Origin: Nonomuraea basaltis | Lineage (GTDB): Bacteria > Actinomycetota > Actinomycetes > Streptosporangiales > Streptosporangiaceae | NCBI RefSeq assembly: GCF_005893125.1 | Contig: NZ_VCJS01000100.1 | Coordinates: forward strand, 1-45,428 | Length of the DNA stretch: 45,428 bases | Direction of reading: 5' to 3' | In this document: piece after piece, positions 20,604 through 28,563 of the stretch | How the letters are laid out: every line of letters begins with the position of its first letter | Numbering within the stretch: the stretch's first letter is position 1 | Program-made: the position numbers and the translations under genes | Notes under the pieces: model-generated | What the model saw: the letters and a program-made list of their open reading frames with translations, nothing else | Told to the model about the DNA's origin: nothing | Database searches by the model: none

Positions 20604-22127
20604 GTGCGTTCGTCACCAGCACGGGGGACGAGCACGGCCGGCGTGGACCGCCGCTACGCGGTGATGCTGCGGCTGGTCGGCGCGGGTGTCATGTTGACGG
20701 TGATGGCCGACACCACGGCCACCACCCTGGCGGTCGGGGTGTTGCGGTACACGCCGGCGGGCACCGGCATGCCCCTCGGCGACCTGGTCTGGCTGACCAG
20801 CGCGGCGTTCATCCCGATCGCGGCGCTGCTGGCCACGGCCGGCCGCTGGGCCGACCTGTTCGGCCGGCGCCGGGTGCTGGCCGTCGGGCTGGTGGTGTTC
20901 GTGCTGGGCGGGATCGCCACCGTCACCGTGGAGTCCTGGTCGTACGTGCTGGCGGCGCGTGCCGTCCAGGGCGCGGGCGCCGCCGCGATGATCCCGGCCA
21001 GCCTCGGGCTGCTCCTCGGGGAGCTGCCGGAGTCGCAGCGGCGCGGCGCGATCGCACTGTGGAGCTCCGCCTCCGGTCTCGGCTGCCTGCTCATGCAGGC
21101 GGGCGGCGGCTGGCTGGCCGCCACCGTCGGCTGGCGGGCCCTGTTCGTCCCCGACGTCGTGATCGGCGTCGCGCTCCTGATCGCCTGCGTCGGGCTTCCG
21201 CCGGGTAAGCGCGCCGGCGCCAGGGGCCTGCCCGACGTGCTCGGCGCGTGGCTGCTCGCCGCCGGGATCGCGGTCGTCGTGCTGGCGATCTCCAAGGCCA
21301 TGGCCTGGGGCATGGACGTGGTATGGCTGGCGCTGGCCGCGCTCCTCCTGATCGGCGGGGCACTCGCCCAGGCCAGGCACCACCGCCTGCCGGCCATCGA
21401 CCTGGCGCTGTGGCGCCGGCCCAAGTTCGTCTGGGGATGGCTGGCCACGTGGGGCTTCGGCGCGCTGTCGTACGGCCTGCTGACCGTGCAGCCGCTGTAC
21501 CTGCTCCACCTCGGCTACCCCATGCTGGAGGTGGCCATGTGGCTGACGCCCACGTCGGTGGCCGTCGTCGTGACGAGCTTCCTGGCCGGGCGCATCGTCA
21601 AGCGGATCGGCGCCTACGGACTGATCTACGCCGGCTCCCTGCTCTGCGGCGGCGCGTGCGTCCTGGTGCTCATGCAGGCCGGGCCCACCGTGTGGGGCCT
21701 GGTCGCCAGCGTCGTGGTCGGGATCGGCGTCGGCGCGCTGGCGCCGGGCACGTCGGTGGCCACCATGGCACGCATGGTCGGCGGGGCCGTCGGCGTCGCC
21801 GTCGTGTCGGTCGTCATGGACCACCCGTTCATGACCGGCCCCTTCGCCGGCCTGGCCGGCGCGATCGCGATCTGCGTGGCCATCTCGGTCCTGATCGGCG
21901 CGCTGGCCCTCACCAAAATCACCCGGCTGCGGCCCGACCCCGGCGACGTCATGATCAAGGTGCCGCGCCGGATGCTGCTGGAGTTGCGAATGACCCTCGC
22001 CACCGTCGCGGCGGAGGCCGACGCATTGCTGCCTGTCGAGACCCGCACACCTCCCATGGACCCTGTCCCGCGGCAGCGAACGGCCGACACCGGCCCGCTC
22101 GCCGGCACCCGCGGGCCCACGCACTAG
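20604..22127 (+). CDS. MFS drug/metabolite exporter (DHA2-like)
   Basis: A 507-residue integral membrane protein with about 14 hydrophobic segments, typical of EmrB/QacA-type (DHA2) drug:proton antiporters. TM1 carries the acidic MADTTATTLAVG, and the loop 2-3 signature is GRWADLFGRRRVLAVGL. Motif C appears around SASGLGCLLMQAGGGWLA and VGWRALFVPDVVIG. The C-terminal 60 residues are cytoplasmic. The GTG at 20604 follows GGAGGTGA. It is presumably the self-resistance or export gene of the cluster. It is separated from the FAD oxidase by the 13-bp tandem repeats and from the next flavoenzyme by 25 bp. Confidence 0.87.
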   Translation: MRSSPARGTSTAGVDRRYAVMLRLVGAGVMLTVMADTTATTLAVGVLRYTPAGTGMPLGDLVWLTSAAFIPIAALLATAGRWADLFGRRRVLAVGLVVFVLGGIATVTVESWSYVLAARAVQGAGAAAMIPASLGLLLGELPESQRRGAIALWSSASGLGCLLMQAGGGWLAATVGWRALFVPDVVIGVALLIACVGLPPGKRAGARGLPDVLGAWLLAAGIAVVVLAISKAMAWGMDVVWLALAALLLIGGALAQARHHRLPAIDLALWRRPKFVWGWLATWGFGALSYGLLTVQPLYLLHLGYPMLEVAMWLTPTSVAVVVTSFLAGRIVKRIGAYGLIYAGSLLCGGACVLVLMQAGPTVWGLVASVVVGIGVGALAPGTSVATMARMVGGAVGVAVVSVVMDHPFMTGPFAGLAGAIAICVAISVLIGALALTKITRLRPDPGDVMIKVPRRMLLELRMTLATVAAEADALLPVETRTPPMDPVPRQRTADTGPLAGTRGPTH

Positions 22128-22152
22128 TTCAACCAGCGAAAGGGCTCTCGTC

Positions 22153-23295
22153 ATGGCAACCACATCGTGCGACGTAGCCATCGTCGGCGCCGGGCTCGGC
22201 GGCTGCTTCCTGGCGTTACTCCTGGGCCGCCGCGGCCGGCACGTCGTCGTCATCGAGCAGGGACCCTCCATCCCGAGCGCGGGCGCGGACTTCCTCAAGC
22301 CCCCAGGGCTGCGGGTGCTCGCCCGGCACGGGCTGGCGGACCTCGTCGAACGCCATGGCCTCAGGCGCGACATCATCCGCTACTACCACGACGGCGACCC
22401 CATCCAGGAATGCCGCTTCCCCGACGGCGGCTTCCTCATCCGCCCCTATCGGGAGCTGGTCGAGCTCATCTACGCGAGCTGCGCGATGGAGGGCGTGGAG
22501 TTCTGGTTCGACGCCGACATCGACGACATCGCGGCCGACGCCGGCCGGGTCGAGGAGCTGACGCTCTCCGACGGGCGCCGGCTGCGGGCCGGCGTCGTCA
22601 TCGGCGCCGACGGCACCAAGTCCGTCGTGCGCCGGGCGCTCGACATCGACCAGGTCACGATGCCGTACGAGCGGCTGCTGATGCGGGTGGCCACCGTGCC
22701 GCTGAGCGTCAGCGTCGCCGAGCTCAACCGGCTGTACTTCAGCTCGGAGGGCTGGCTCGCCTACCTGTACCCGCTCAACAGGGACCAGGCCAGAGTCTTC
22801 GTCGGCCTGCCCCCAGAGGACGACAAGGAGGTCTTCGAGGACGGCATCCCCGCCCTGCTCGACCGGCTCAAGAAGTTCGTCACCGACAGCTCCGACGCCT
22901 TCAACGCCCTCCAGCCGGCCACCTGGCAGCGGATCAAGGTCTCGTCACTGCGGGTGTCGGCCTACCACAAGGGCAACGCCGCGCTGCTCGGCTCGGCCGC
23001 GTTCGCCTGCCACCCGATGACCGGCATGGGCATGAGCTACACGCTGCACGACGCGGAGATCCTGGCCGATGTCATCTGCGCGGCCGGAGGCGACGGCGAG
23101 CTCCTCGACCGGCTCCTGCACGCCCGGTACGAGCCGCGCAGGCACGCGCACCGGGAGCTGATCGACTACGGCGACGCCCTGGCCGCCACCTTCCGCGACC
23201 GGGCCGCGTATCTGGCCGCCTTCCGCCCCGACCTGCACGTCTACGGCGAGGCCGCCGCGCCGCCAGCGGAGCTCCCCGCTCTGCGGCTCAGCTGA
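22153..23295 (+). CDS. FAD-dependent monooxygenase (group A type, altered GD motif)
   Basis: A 380-residue PHBH-like flavoprotein. The dinucleotide fold is at 12-17 (GAGLGG) with Glu35 for the FAD ribose, and the DG motif is GADGTKS with Asp153. The third motif, normally GDAAH, reads LLGSAAFACHPMTGMGMSYTLHDAEIL, with Ser281 and Phe284 replacing Asp and His. The Asp normally contacts the FAD ribityl chain, so cofactor handling may differ. Candidate reactions are aromatic or polyene hydroxylation or epoxidation (the FAD domain also recalls squalene epoxidase-like enzymes). The ATG at 22153 is 25 bp past the exporter with AAAGGG upstream. A 15-bp inverted repeat follows the stop. Confidence 0.83.
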   Translation: MATTSCDVAIVGAGLGGCFLALLLGRRGRHVVVIEQGPSIPSAGADFLKPPGLRVLARHGLADLVERHGLRRDIIRYYHDGDPIQECRFPDGGFLIRPYRELVELIYASCAMEGVEFWFDADIDDIAADAGRVEELTLSDGRRLRAGVVIGADGTKSVVRRALDIDQVTMPYERLLMRVATVPLSVSVAELNRLYFSSEGWLAYLYPLNRDQARVFVGLPPEDDKEVFEDGIPALLDRLKKFVTDSSDAFNALQPATWQRIKVSSLRVSAYHKGNAALLGSAAFACHPMTGMGMSYTLHDAEILADVICAAGGDGELLDRLLHARYEPRRHAHRELIDYGDALAATFRDRAAYLAAFRPDLHVYGEAAAPPAELPALRLS

Positions 23296-23298
23296 GCC

Positions 23299-23393
23299 GG
23301 CGCCCCCGCCGCCCGCCATTCCCCAACCGGTGAGGTCGTCCAGTGCCACGCTGAGTGCGGTGGGCCGGCCCATGCCCAGGCGGCGGGGGCGCC
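23299..23393 (+). terminator. Large inverted repeat, 15-bp perfect arms
   Basis: GGCGCCCCCGCCGCC (23299-23313) pairs perfectly with 23379-23393 around a 65-nt loop, beginning 4 bp after the FAD monooxygenase stop. It could be a long-loop terminator or attenuator before the desaturase. The loop shows no gene. Confidence 0.55.
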
Positions 23394-23462
23394 CTTCGGT
23401 GGTAGGGCCTGCACTACCACAGGGATGGGTGACCGCCGGGGTTCGCATAGACTCCGCCGCAG

Positions 23463-23505
23463 CGATGCTGATGGGTATTCGCATACGACTCACAGCATCG
23501 GAGAC
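23463..23505 (+). promoter_or_regulatory. 5' leader hairpin touching the desaturase ribosome site
   Basis: CGATGCTG (23463-23470) pairs perfectly with CAGCATCG (23493-23500), and the Shine-Dalgarno GGAGA starts at 23500. The loop contains TTCGCATA (23478-23485), which is repeated at 23441-23448. The hairpin could modulate access to the GTG start at 23510, or the repeats could be operator sites. Confidence 0.4.
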
Positions 23506-23509
23506 AGAT

Positions 23510-24550
23510 GTGACTGTGGTGGAGACTCCCAGCGCCAGGGTAACGGGGGAGCGGGGGAGCGACTTCTCGAAGCTGTCGCGCCGCATCACCCAGGCGGGGC
23601 TGCTGCAGAAGCGGCCAGGCTACTACACGGCCAGGATCGGCCTCGTCACGGGGTTGTTCGCCGGGAGTTGGGCGCTGTTCGCCGCAGTCGGGGACTCCTG
23701 GTGGCAGATGCCGGTCGCGGTGCTGCTCGCCGTCGCGTTCGCCCAGGTGACACTGCTGGCCCACGATCTGGCGCACGGCCAGATCTTCCGGTCGCGGCGC
23801 ACGGCCAGGATCGCCGGGCTGGTGGCGGGCAACCTGGCCATCGGACTGAGCTACGGCTGGTGGATGGACAAGCACACACGCCACCACGCCAACCCCAACC
23901 ACGAGGACCACGACCCCGACGTCTCGCCCGACGCGCTGGTCTGGTCGGAGAACCAGGCCAGGTCCGCCCGCGGGGTGGCCCGGTTCATCGGCCGCTGGCA
24001 GGCCTTCCTGTTCTTTCCCCTGATCACCCTGGAAGCGCTGAACCTGAAGGTCGCCAGCTTCCGCGCGCTGCGCCGCGAGTCGCTCAAGGGCCGCAAGGCC
24101 GAGGGGCTGCTGCTGACCACGCACCTCTTGACGTACGTGGGCGCGGTGTTCCTCGTGCTCTCGCCCGGCAAGGCGCTGGTGTTCCTCGCCGTGCACCTGG
24201 GCTGCTACGGCGTCTACCTGGGGTGCACGTTCGCGCCCAACCACAAGGGCATGCCGGTCCTCACCGCGGAGGACGAGCTGGACTACCTCCGCAAGCAGGT
24301 CCTCACCTCCCGGAACGTGCGCGGCGGGCGGGTGGTCAACACCGCGCTCGGCGGGCTGAACTACCAGATCGAGCACCACCTGTTCCCCAGCATGCCCACC
24401 GCGAACCTGCGCAAGGCCCAGCCGATCGTCCGCGAGTACTGCGAGTCGCTCGGCGTGGACTACACCGAATGCGGTCTGTTCGAGTCGTGGGCGCAGGCCA
24501 TGCGCCACCTGCACGAGGCCGGCCGGCCGCTGCGCGAGGTCAAGACGTGA
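23510..24550 (+). CDS. Membrane fatty acid desaturase (front-end type)
   Basis: A 346-residue di-iron membrane desaturase. The three histidine boxes are HDLAH (85-89), HTRHH followed by ANPNHEDHD (122-134) and QIEHH (286-290), and hydrophobic segments lie near residues 42-60, 66-84, 101-117 and 200-235. The Q in the last box and the HxxxHH-type second box place it with actinobacterial acyl-CoA/acyl-lipid desaturases of the delta-6-like (front-end) group. It needs an electron donor such as ferredoxin, not encoded here; there is no fused cytochrome b5. The GTG at 23510 is chosen for GGAGA 5 nt upstream. It may modify a lipid chain of the cluster's product or serve membrane lipids; co-direction with the cluster is the only link. 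Confidence 0.85.
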   Translation: MTVVETPSARVTGERGSDFSKLSRRITQAGLLQKRPGYYTARIGLVTGLFAGSWALFAAVGDSWWQMPVAVLLAVAFAQVTLLAHDLAHGQIFRSRRTARIAGLVAGNLAIGLSYGWWMDKHTRHHANPNHEDHDPDVSPDALVWSENQARSARGVARFIGRWQAFLFFPLITLEALNLKVASFRALRRESLKGRKAEGLLLTTHLLTYVGAVFLVLSPGKALVFLAVHLGCYGVYLGCTFAPNHKGMPVLTAEDELDYLRKQVLTSRNVRGGRVVNTALGGLNYQIEHHLFPSMPTANLRKAQPIVREYCESLGVDYTECGLFESWAQAMRHLHEAGRPLREVKT

Positions 24551-24830
24551 TGATCAGCTCCAGGCCGTTGAAGTCCTCCTGGACCTCATGGCCGGCGCGG
24601 GCCAGGACCGCGCGCAGCGCGAGCTGAACCGCCGTACGGACGGTTGCGTACTTCACCAGCCGTTCGGCCGACGTGCCCCACGTGACGATCACACCGCGCG
24701 TGGGGTCGTGCCAGACGCCGAGCCCGCCGTCGACCGAAATCAGCGAGGATTCGACGGTGAAACCCGCGTCCGTCAACTCCTGGCGCACCAGCCGTTCCAG
24801 GGTCGGTCCATCGCTCGAGGCGGTGTCCAT
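24540..24830 (-). CDS. Hypothetical 96-residue protein
   Basis: A small soluble alpha/beta protein (ERLVRQELTDAGFTVESSLI, then GGLGVWHDPTRGVIVTWG and a C-terminal helix ending FNGLELIITS). It has no cysteine, signal or membrane segment, and I do not recognise the family. Its 3' end overlaps the desaturase 3' end by 11 bp on the opposite strand. The ATG at 24830 has only a weak purine tract upstream. Clear third-position GC bias in this frame supports it being expressed. Confidence 0.6.
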   Translation of the reverse strand: MDTASSDGPTLERLVRQELTDAGFTVESSLISVDGGLGVWHDPTRGVIVTWGTSAERLVKYATVRTAVQLALRAVLARAGHEVQEDFNGLELIITS

Positions 24831-24901
24831 CGTGGTCCGCTGCCCCCGTGACGGGGTCGCGAACCACGGGTGACGAACGTGTCCCGTGCGAGGATGTCGG
24901 T

Positions 24902-25090
24902 TGTGTCCTCCGCGTCATCCACGCTGCGTCTGTCGCGAGCCGTCGTGTTCGCGATGGTTTGCGTGCGGTGTCCGCCGGCGGGCTCGTGCCGTTCGAGGTC
25001 TACGCGGCCGGCGTGCTGGCGGTGCTGGCGTCGGCGTACCTGATCGACGGGCGCGAGCGCGGCCCCGGCCGGCCTCGCGATCCCGTCGTG
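24902..25090 (+). pseudogene. Frameshifted small membrane protein of a copper-type locus
   Basis: A GTG at 24902 with GAGGA upstream begins SSASSTLRLSRAVVFAMVCV, and the adjoining frame continues VSAGGLVPFEVYAAGVLAVLASAYLIDGRERG. Joined, these resemble small actinomycete membrane proteins that I associate with CopC/YcnI-type copper genes: two hydrophobic helices separated by a short Gly-rich loop. The frame breaks near 24965-24985. The following stretch to 25281 shows no gene. The family link is from memory and moderate. Confidence 0.5.
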
Positions 25091-25281
25091 GCGCCCGGTG
25101 ACTCCTCCAGACGTCCCTGCGTACACGGGAAGGACCGTCTTCCGCGCGGTCAGCAGGCGAGGGCCTCCCGGGTGCTTCCGCTGAAGCATGTCCCGGCGCG
25201 CCGTTTTCCCGGGCGCGCGTCCTTGCCGGTACCCGGGCGGCGTCACGGGCGCGGTCCGGAAGATCGTTCTGGAGATCGATC

Positions 25282-25500
25282 ATGACGTTTTTCCCGTCGC
25301 GCCGCCTTCGAGGGGCTGCGCTGGTGCTCGCCTGCGCCGCCTTCTGCGTTCTGCCCGCCTCGCCCGCGTACGCCCACGACGCGCTCAAGCGGAGCTCGCC
25401 CGCCAAGAACGCGGAGGTCTCCGCGCTCGTCGCGCTGGGCGCGTTCGTCCTGATCAGGACTGTGCGCCGGGGGGCCGGACCGGGAGGAAACGGATGCTGA
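25282..25500 (+). pseudogene. CopC-like copper protein with internal deletion
   Basis: A 72-residue product: signal peptide (GAALVLACAAFCVLPASPAYA), then the mature N-terminus HDALKRSSPAKNAEV, which is the start of CopC (mature His1 is a copper ligand), and directly afterwards a C-terminal membrane helix (ALVALGAFVLIRTVRR). The 80-90 residues of the CopC beta-barrel that should lie between are missing in frame. The ATG follows GGAGATCG. The truncated gene still overlaps the start of the next gene by 7 nt. It is almost certainly a deletion remnant. Confidence 0.7.
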
Positions 25501-26483
25501 TTGAGCAGGCGAGGCGGCTCGCGCGGCAGTGGGTGCTGGAGGAGGGCGTCGCGCTGCCGAAGTTCTGGGGTGCGTTCCTGACCGGGTCCGCGCTGTGGGC
25601 GGACGGGGACGAGGAGCTGCACCCCAGCTCCGACGTGGACGTGATCGTGATCGCCGACCCGCCCACCAGGACCGGGAAGTTCCTGTATGGAGGGGTGCTG
25701 CTCGAGGTCTCCGCCATTTCCGGGCTCGGGTCCCCGCACGACGTGCTGAGCGACTACCACCTGGCCGGCAGCTTCCACCTTCCCTGCGTGCTGGCCGATC
25801 CCACGGGGCGGCTCACCGAACTCCAGCGCATCGTGGCCCGCGACTTCGCCGAGCGGCCGTGGACCCTGGCCCGGTGCACCGACGCCATGGACCGGGTGCG
25901 CAGGTGGATCAACGGCGTGGACCCGTCCGCGCCGCTCCACGACCAGGTCACCTCGTGGCTGTTCGGCACCGGGGTGACCACGCACGTGCTGCTGGTGGCC
26001 GGGCTGCGCAATCCCACCGTCCGCAAGCGGTACGTCGCGGTACGCGACCTGCTGGCCGGGCACGGGCGGCTGGACTATCACGAGGTGCTGCTCGACCTGC
26101 TGGGGTGCGCGGAGCTGAGCCCGGAGCGGGTGGAGCGGCACCTCGTGGCCCTGGAGACGGCGTTCGACGCGGCGGCGGCCGTGCATGCGCCGTCCTACCG
26201 GTTCACCTCCGACATCACCGCGGTGGCCCGGCCAGTGGCCATCGACGGCAGCCGGGAGCTCATCCGGCGCGGGCTGCACCGGGAGGCGGTCTTCTGGCTG
26301 GTGGCGACGTACGCCCGATGCCTGGCCAAGCGGGCGGCGGCCGGGGCGGCGGGGTACGAGGACGGCTTCCTGGACCTGCTCGGCGACCTGGGCGTGGCGA
26401 CCGTCGCGGACCGCCGCTGCCGAGGCGACCGCGTCCTGGCCGCCCTGCCCGGACTGTGGCAGACGGCCATGTCCGTCTGCTGA
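25494..26483 (+). CDS. Nucleotidyltransferase-domain protein
   Basis: A 329-residue protein with an N-terminal polymerase-beta-like nucleotidyltransferase core: Gly31-Ser32 (LTGSALW), Asp47 and Asp49 (SSDVDVIVI) and a likely third acid, Glu71 (GGVLLEVSAI). The C-terminal two thirds are helical (KNTase_C-like) with many Arg/His. The layout resembles aminoglycoside-adenylyltransferase-like or stand-alone nucleotidyltransferases that modify small molecules; the substrate is unknown. The insertion between GS and DxD is somewhat longer than usual. The ATG at 25494 has GGGAGGA upstream and overlaps the copC remnant's stop; the long frame starting at 25188 is not part of it. Confidence 0.78.
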   Translation: MLIEQARRLARQWVLEEGVALPKFWGAFLTGSALWADGDEELHPSSDVDVIVIADPPTRTGKFLYGGVLLEVSAISGLGSPHDVLSDYHLAGSFHLPCVLADPTGRLTELQRIVARDFAERPWTLARCTDAMDRVRRWINGVDPSAPLHDQVTSWLFGTGVTTHVLLVAGLRNPTVRKRYVAVRDLLAGHGRLDYHEVLLDLLGCAELSPERVERHLVALETAFDAAAAVHAPSYRFTSDITAVARPVAIDGSRELIRRGLHREAVFWLVATYARCLAKRAAAGAAGYEDGFLDLLGDLGVATVADRRCRGDRVLAALPGLWQTAMSVC

Positions 26484-26567
26484 CCGCCCACCGCGCTTCG
26501 GCACCGCCGATCTGCGGCGCCTTGGGGCGTTCGGCCGGACGGGCGCGGAGGGCGGGGCGAGTGGGGG

Positions 26568-27554
26568 TCAGCGGCCGTCGAGGAGGTGGACGGCGTCGCC
26601 GTAGATGGCCGGGCTGCGGTCGACCTCCTCGACGAAGTCCCGGGGAAAGCCCAGCTCGAACGGCACCGCCGACTCCAGCCGCCGCACCGCCTCCTCCGGC
26701 AGCGCCACCCCGGACGCCCCCAGATTGTCCTTGACCTGCTCGGGAGTGCTCGCCCCCACGATCGGATGCACGCCCCGGCGCATCGCCCACGCCAGCGCCA
26801 CCTGCGACGCCGTGACGCCGAGCTCGCCGGCGACCTCCACCACCGCCCGCCCCGCGGCCAGGTCTCGCTCGGTGAGGGATTCGGGCGTCACCCTCGAGGC
26901 CGCCGCCCCGGGCTGGTTGTACCGGCCGGACAGGATGCCGCGCTCGAGCGTTCCCCACGACGCCACGCTCATCCCGTACGCCTCCGCCATCGGCAGCAGC
27001 TCCCGCTCCACGTCCCGCCGCAGCAGGCTGTAGGGCACCTGCAGCCCCGCGAACGGCGTCCACCCGCGCCACTCGGCGAGCGTGTTGGCCCGGCTGACCA
27101 GCCACGCCGGCGCATCCGATATGCCGACATAAAGCACCTTCCCGGAGCGCACCACGTCGTCCAGCGCCCGCATCGTCTCCTCGATCGGGGTGTGCCGGTC
27201 CCAGACGTGCACCCAGAAGAGGTCGATGTAGTCGGTACGCAGCCGCCGCAGGCTCTGCTCCAGCGACGCCACCAGGTTCTTGCGGTGGTTGCCCGCCGCG
27301 TTGAGGTCGGTGCGGTCGCGGCTGCCGGTGTACTTGGTGGCCAGCACGAAACGATCCCGGCGGCCCTGGAGCAGCTCGCCGACCACGCTCTCGCTCTCGC
27401 CGTACATCGACGCCGTGTCGACGACGTTGCCGCCGGCGTCGGCGTACAGGTCGAGCATGCGCCGCACCTCCGCCGACGGCGACCCGTACGTCATCGCGCC
27501 GAGGAACAGCTCCGACACCCGCAGCCCGGTACGGCCGAGCAGTCGGTAACGCAT
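26568..27554 (-). CDS. Aldo/keto reductase
   Basis: A 328-residue TIM-barrel NADPH-dependent reductase. The catalytic tetrad is Asp46 and Tyr51 (VVDTASMYGESE), Lys74 (LATKY) and His116 (FWVHVWD), and the C-terminal cofactor segment is HPIVGASTPEQVKDNL. It is of the AKR type that reduces small aldehydes and ketones (YajO/potassium-channel beta-like branch). The ATG at 27554 is preferred; the GTG at 27557 is adjacent, and the Shine-Dalgarno AAGGAG (27564-27569) suits either. It diverges from the MmyB-type regulator at 27706 across 151 bp, a layout common for a regulator and its detoxification target. Confidence 0.88.
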   Translation of the reverse strand: MRYRLLGRTGLRVSELFLGAMTYGSPSAEVRRMLDLYADAGGNVVDTASMYGESESVVGELLQGRRDRFVLATKYTGSRDRTDLNAAGNHRKNLVASLEQSLRRLRTDYIDLFWVHVWDRHTPIEETMRALDDVVRSGKVLYVGISDAPAWLVSRANTLAEWRGWTPFAGLQVPYSLLRRDVERELLPMAEAYGMSVASWGTLERGILSGRYNQPGAAASRVTPESLTERDLAAGRAVVEVAGELGVTASQVALAWAMRRGVHPIVGASTPEQVKDNLGASGVALPEEAVRRLESAVPFELGFPRDFVEEVDRSPAIYGDAVHLLDGR

Positions 27555-27705
27555 CACGTCGATCTCCTTAGAAAAGATTCAGCTCTGGTAAGGCGTGGCC
27601 ATGGTGTCCAGCCTGACGCGGTTCGCGGAGCAGAGGGAGACCGGGTGGAGACTGGCCCTGGCGGGGCCACGCTAGGGCCGCGGCGGCCGCCGTAGACTCG
27701 GGGTC

Positions 27706-28563
27706 GTGAGTGGCAACGAGCTGGGGGCGTTCCTGCGCGCCCGCCGAGAGGCCGTCAAGCCCGCCGACGTCGGGCTGCCCGACGGGACGCGGCGGCGCAC
27801 GCCTGGACTGCGCAGGTCGGAGCTGGCCACGGTGGCCGGGGTGAGCGTCGAATACCTGACCAGACTGGAGCAGGGCCGCGACCGCAACCCGTCCGTCCAG
27901 GTGCTCTCCACGCTCGCCGACACGCTGCGCATGACGCCGGAGGAGCGGATCCACCTGCGAAACGTGGCCAAGATCACCAGCGGCGCCATCGCGCTGTGCC
28001 CCGCCGGGGATCAGGCGCCGGCCAGCACGGTGCGGCCGACCGTGCGCGCGGTGCTCGACCGGCTGGAGCCCGCGCCCGCCGTGGTGCTCAACCGGCTGGG
28101 CGACGTGCTCGCCCGCACCGGCGGCTACGAGCGGCTCTTCGGCCCCGTCGGGCTGCTGGACGGCGAGTGGCCCAACGTGATCAAGTACGTGTTCGCCGAC
28201 GCGCGGTCCAGGACCGCCTACCCGGAGTGGGACCGGGTGGCCGACGAGCACGCCGCCGCACTGCGGCTGGAGTCAGGTCACGGTGACGCGTTCGCGGCCG
28301 AGCTCGTGTCCGAGCTGACGTTCGCGGCGGGCGACGCCTTCACCGAACGGCTGGCGGGGCCGCCCGAGCCGCCCCGGATGGCGCCCGTGGAACGGCTGGC
28401 GCACCCGGAGGCCGGCGAGCTGCGGCTGGCCCGCGAGGTGCTCGACATCGACGGCGGCGAGCAGCGGGTCATCGTCTACCTGCCGGCGGACGCCACCACC
28501 GCGGCCGCCCTCGACCGCCTCACCGGCCGCCACCCGGGCGCCCTGCGAGCGGTGACGGCCTAG
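27706..28563 (+). CDS. XRE family regulator with MmyB-like ligand domain
   Basis: A 285-residue transcription factor. The N-terminal helix-turn-helix is RRSELATVAGVSVEYLTRLEQ (about residues 37-57), preceded by the family signature TRRRTPGLRR. The remainder is the MmyB-like ligand-binding domain (PAVVLNRLGDVLARTGGYERLFGPVG), which in this family senses small lipophilic molecules. The start is GTG at 27706. It probably represses or activates the divergent aldo/keto reductase and itself. Its stop codon directly abuts the stop codon of the convergent pentapeptide gene, leaving no room for a separate terminator. Confidence 0.88.
   Translation: MSGNELGAFLRARREAVKPADVGLPDGTRRRTPGLRRSELATVAGVSVEYLTRLEQGRDRNPSVQVLSTLADTLRMTPEERIHLRNVAKITSGAIALCPAGDQAPASTVRPTVRAVLDRLEPAPAVVLNRLGDVLARTGGYERLFGPVGLLDGEWPNVIKYVFADARSRTAYPEWDRVADEHAAALRLESGHGDAFAAELVSELTFAAGDAFTERLAGPPEPPRMAPVERLAHPEAGELRLAREVLDIDGGEQRVIVYLPADATTAAALDRLTGRHPGALRAVTA

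Noticed and set aside
25188..25493. N-terminal extension of the nucleotidyltransferase
   Set aside because: Frame is open but covers the copC remnant in another frame; GGGAGGA and ATG at 25494 mark the start.
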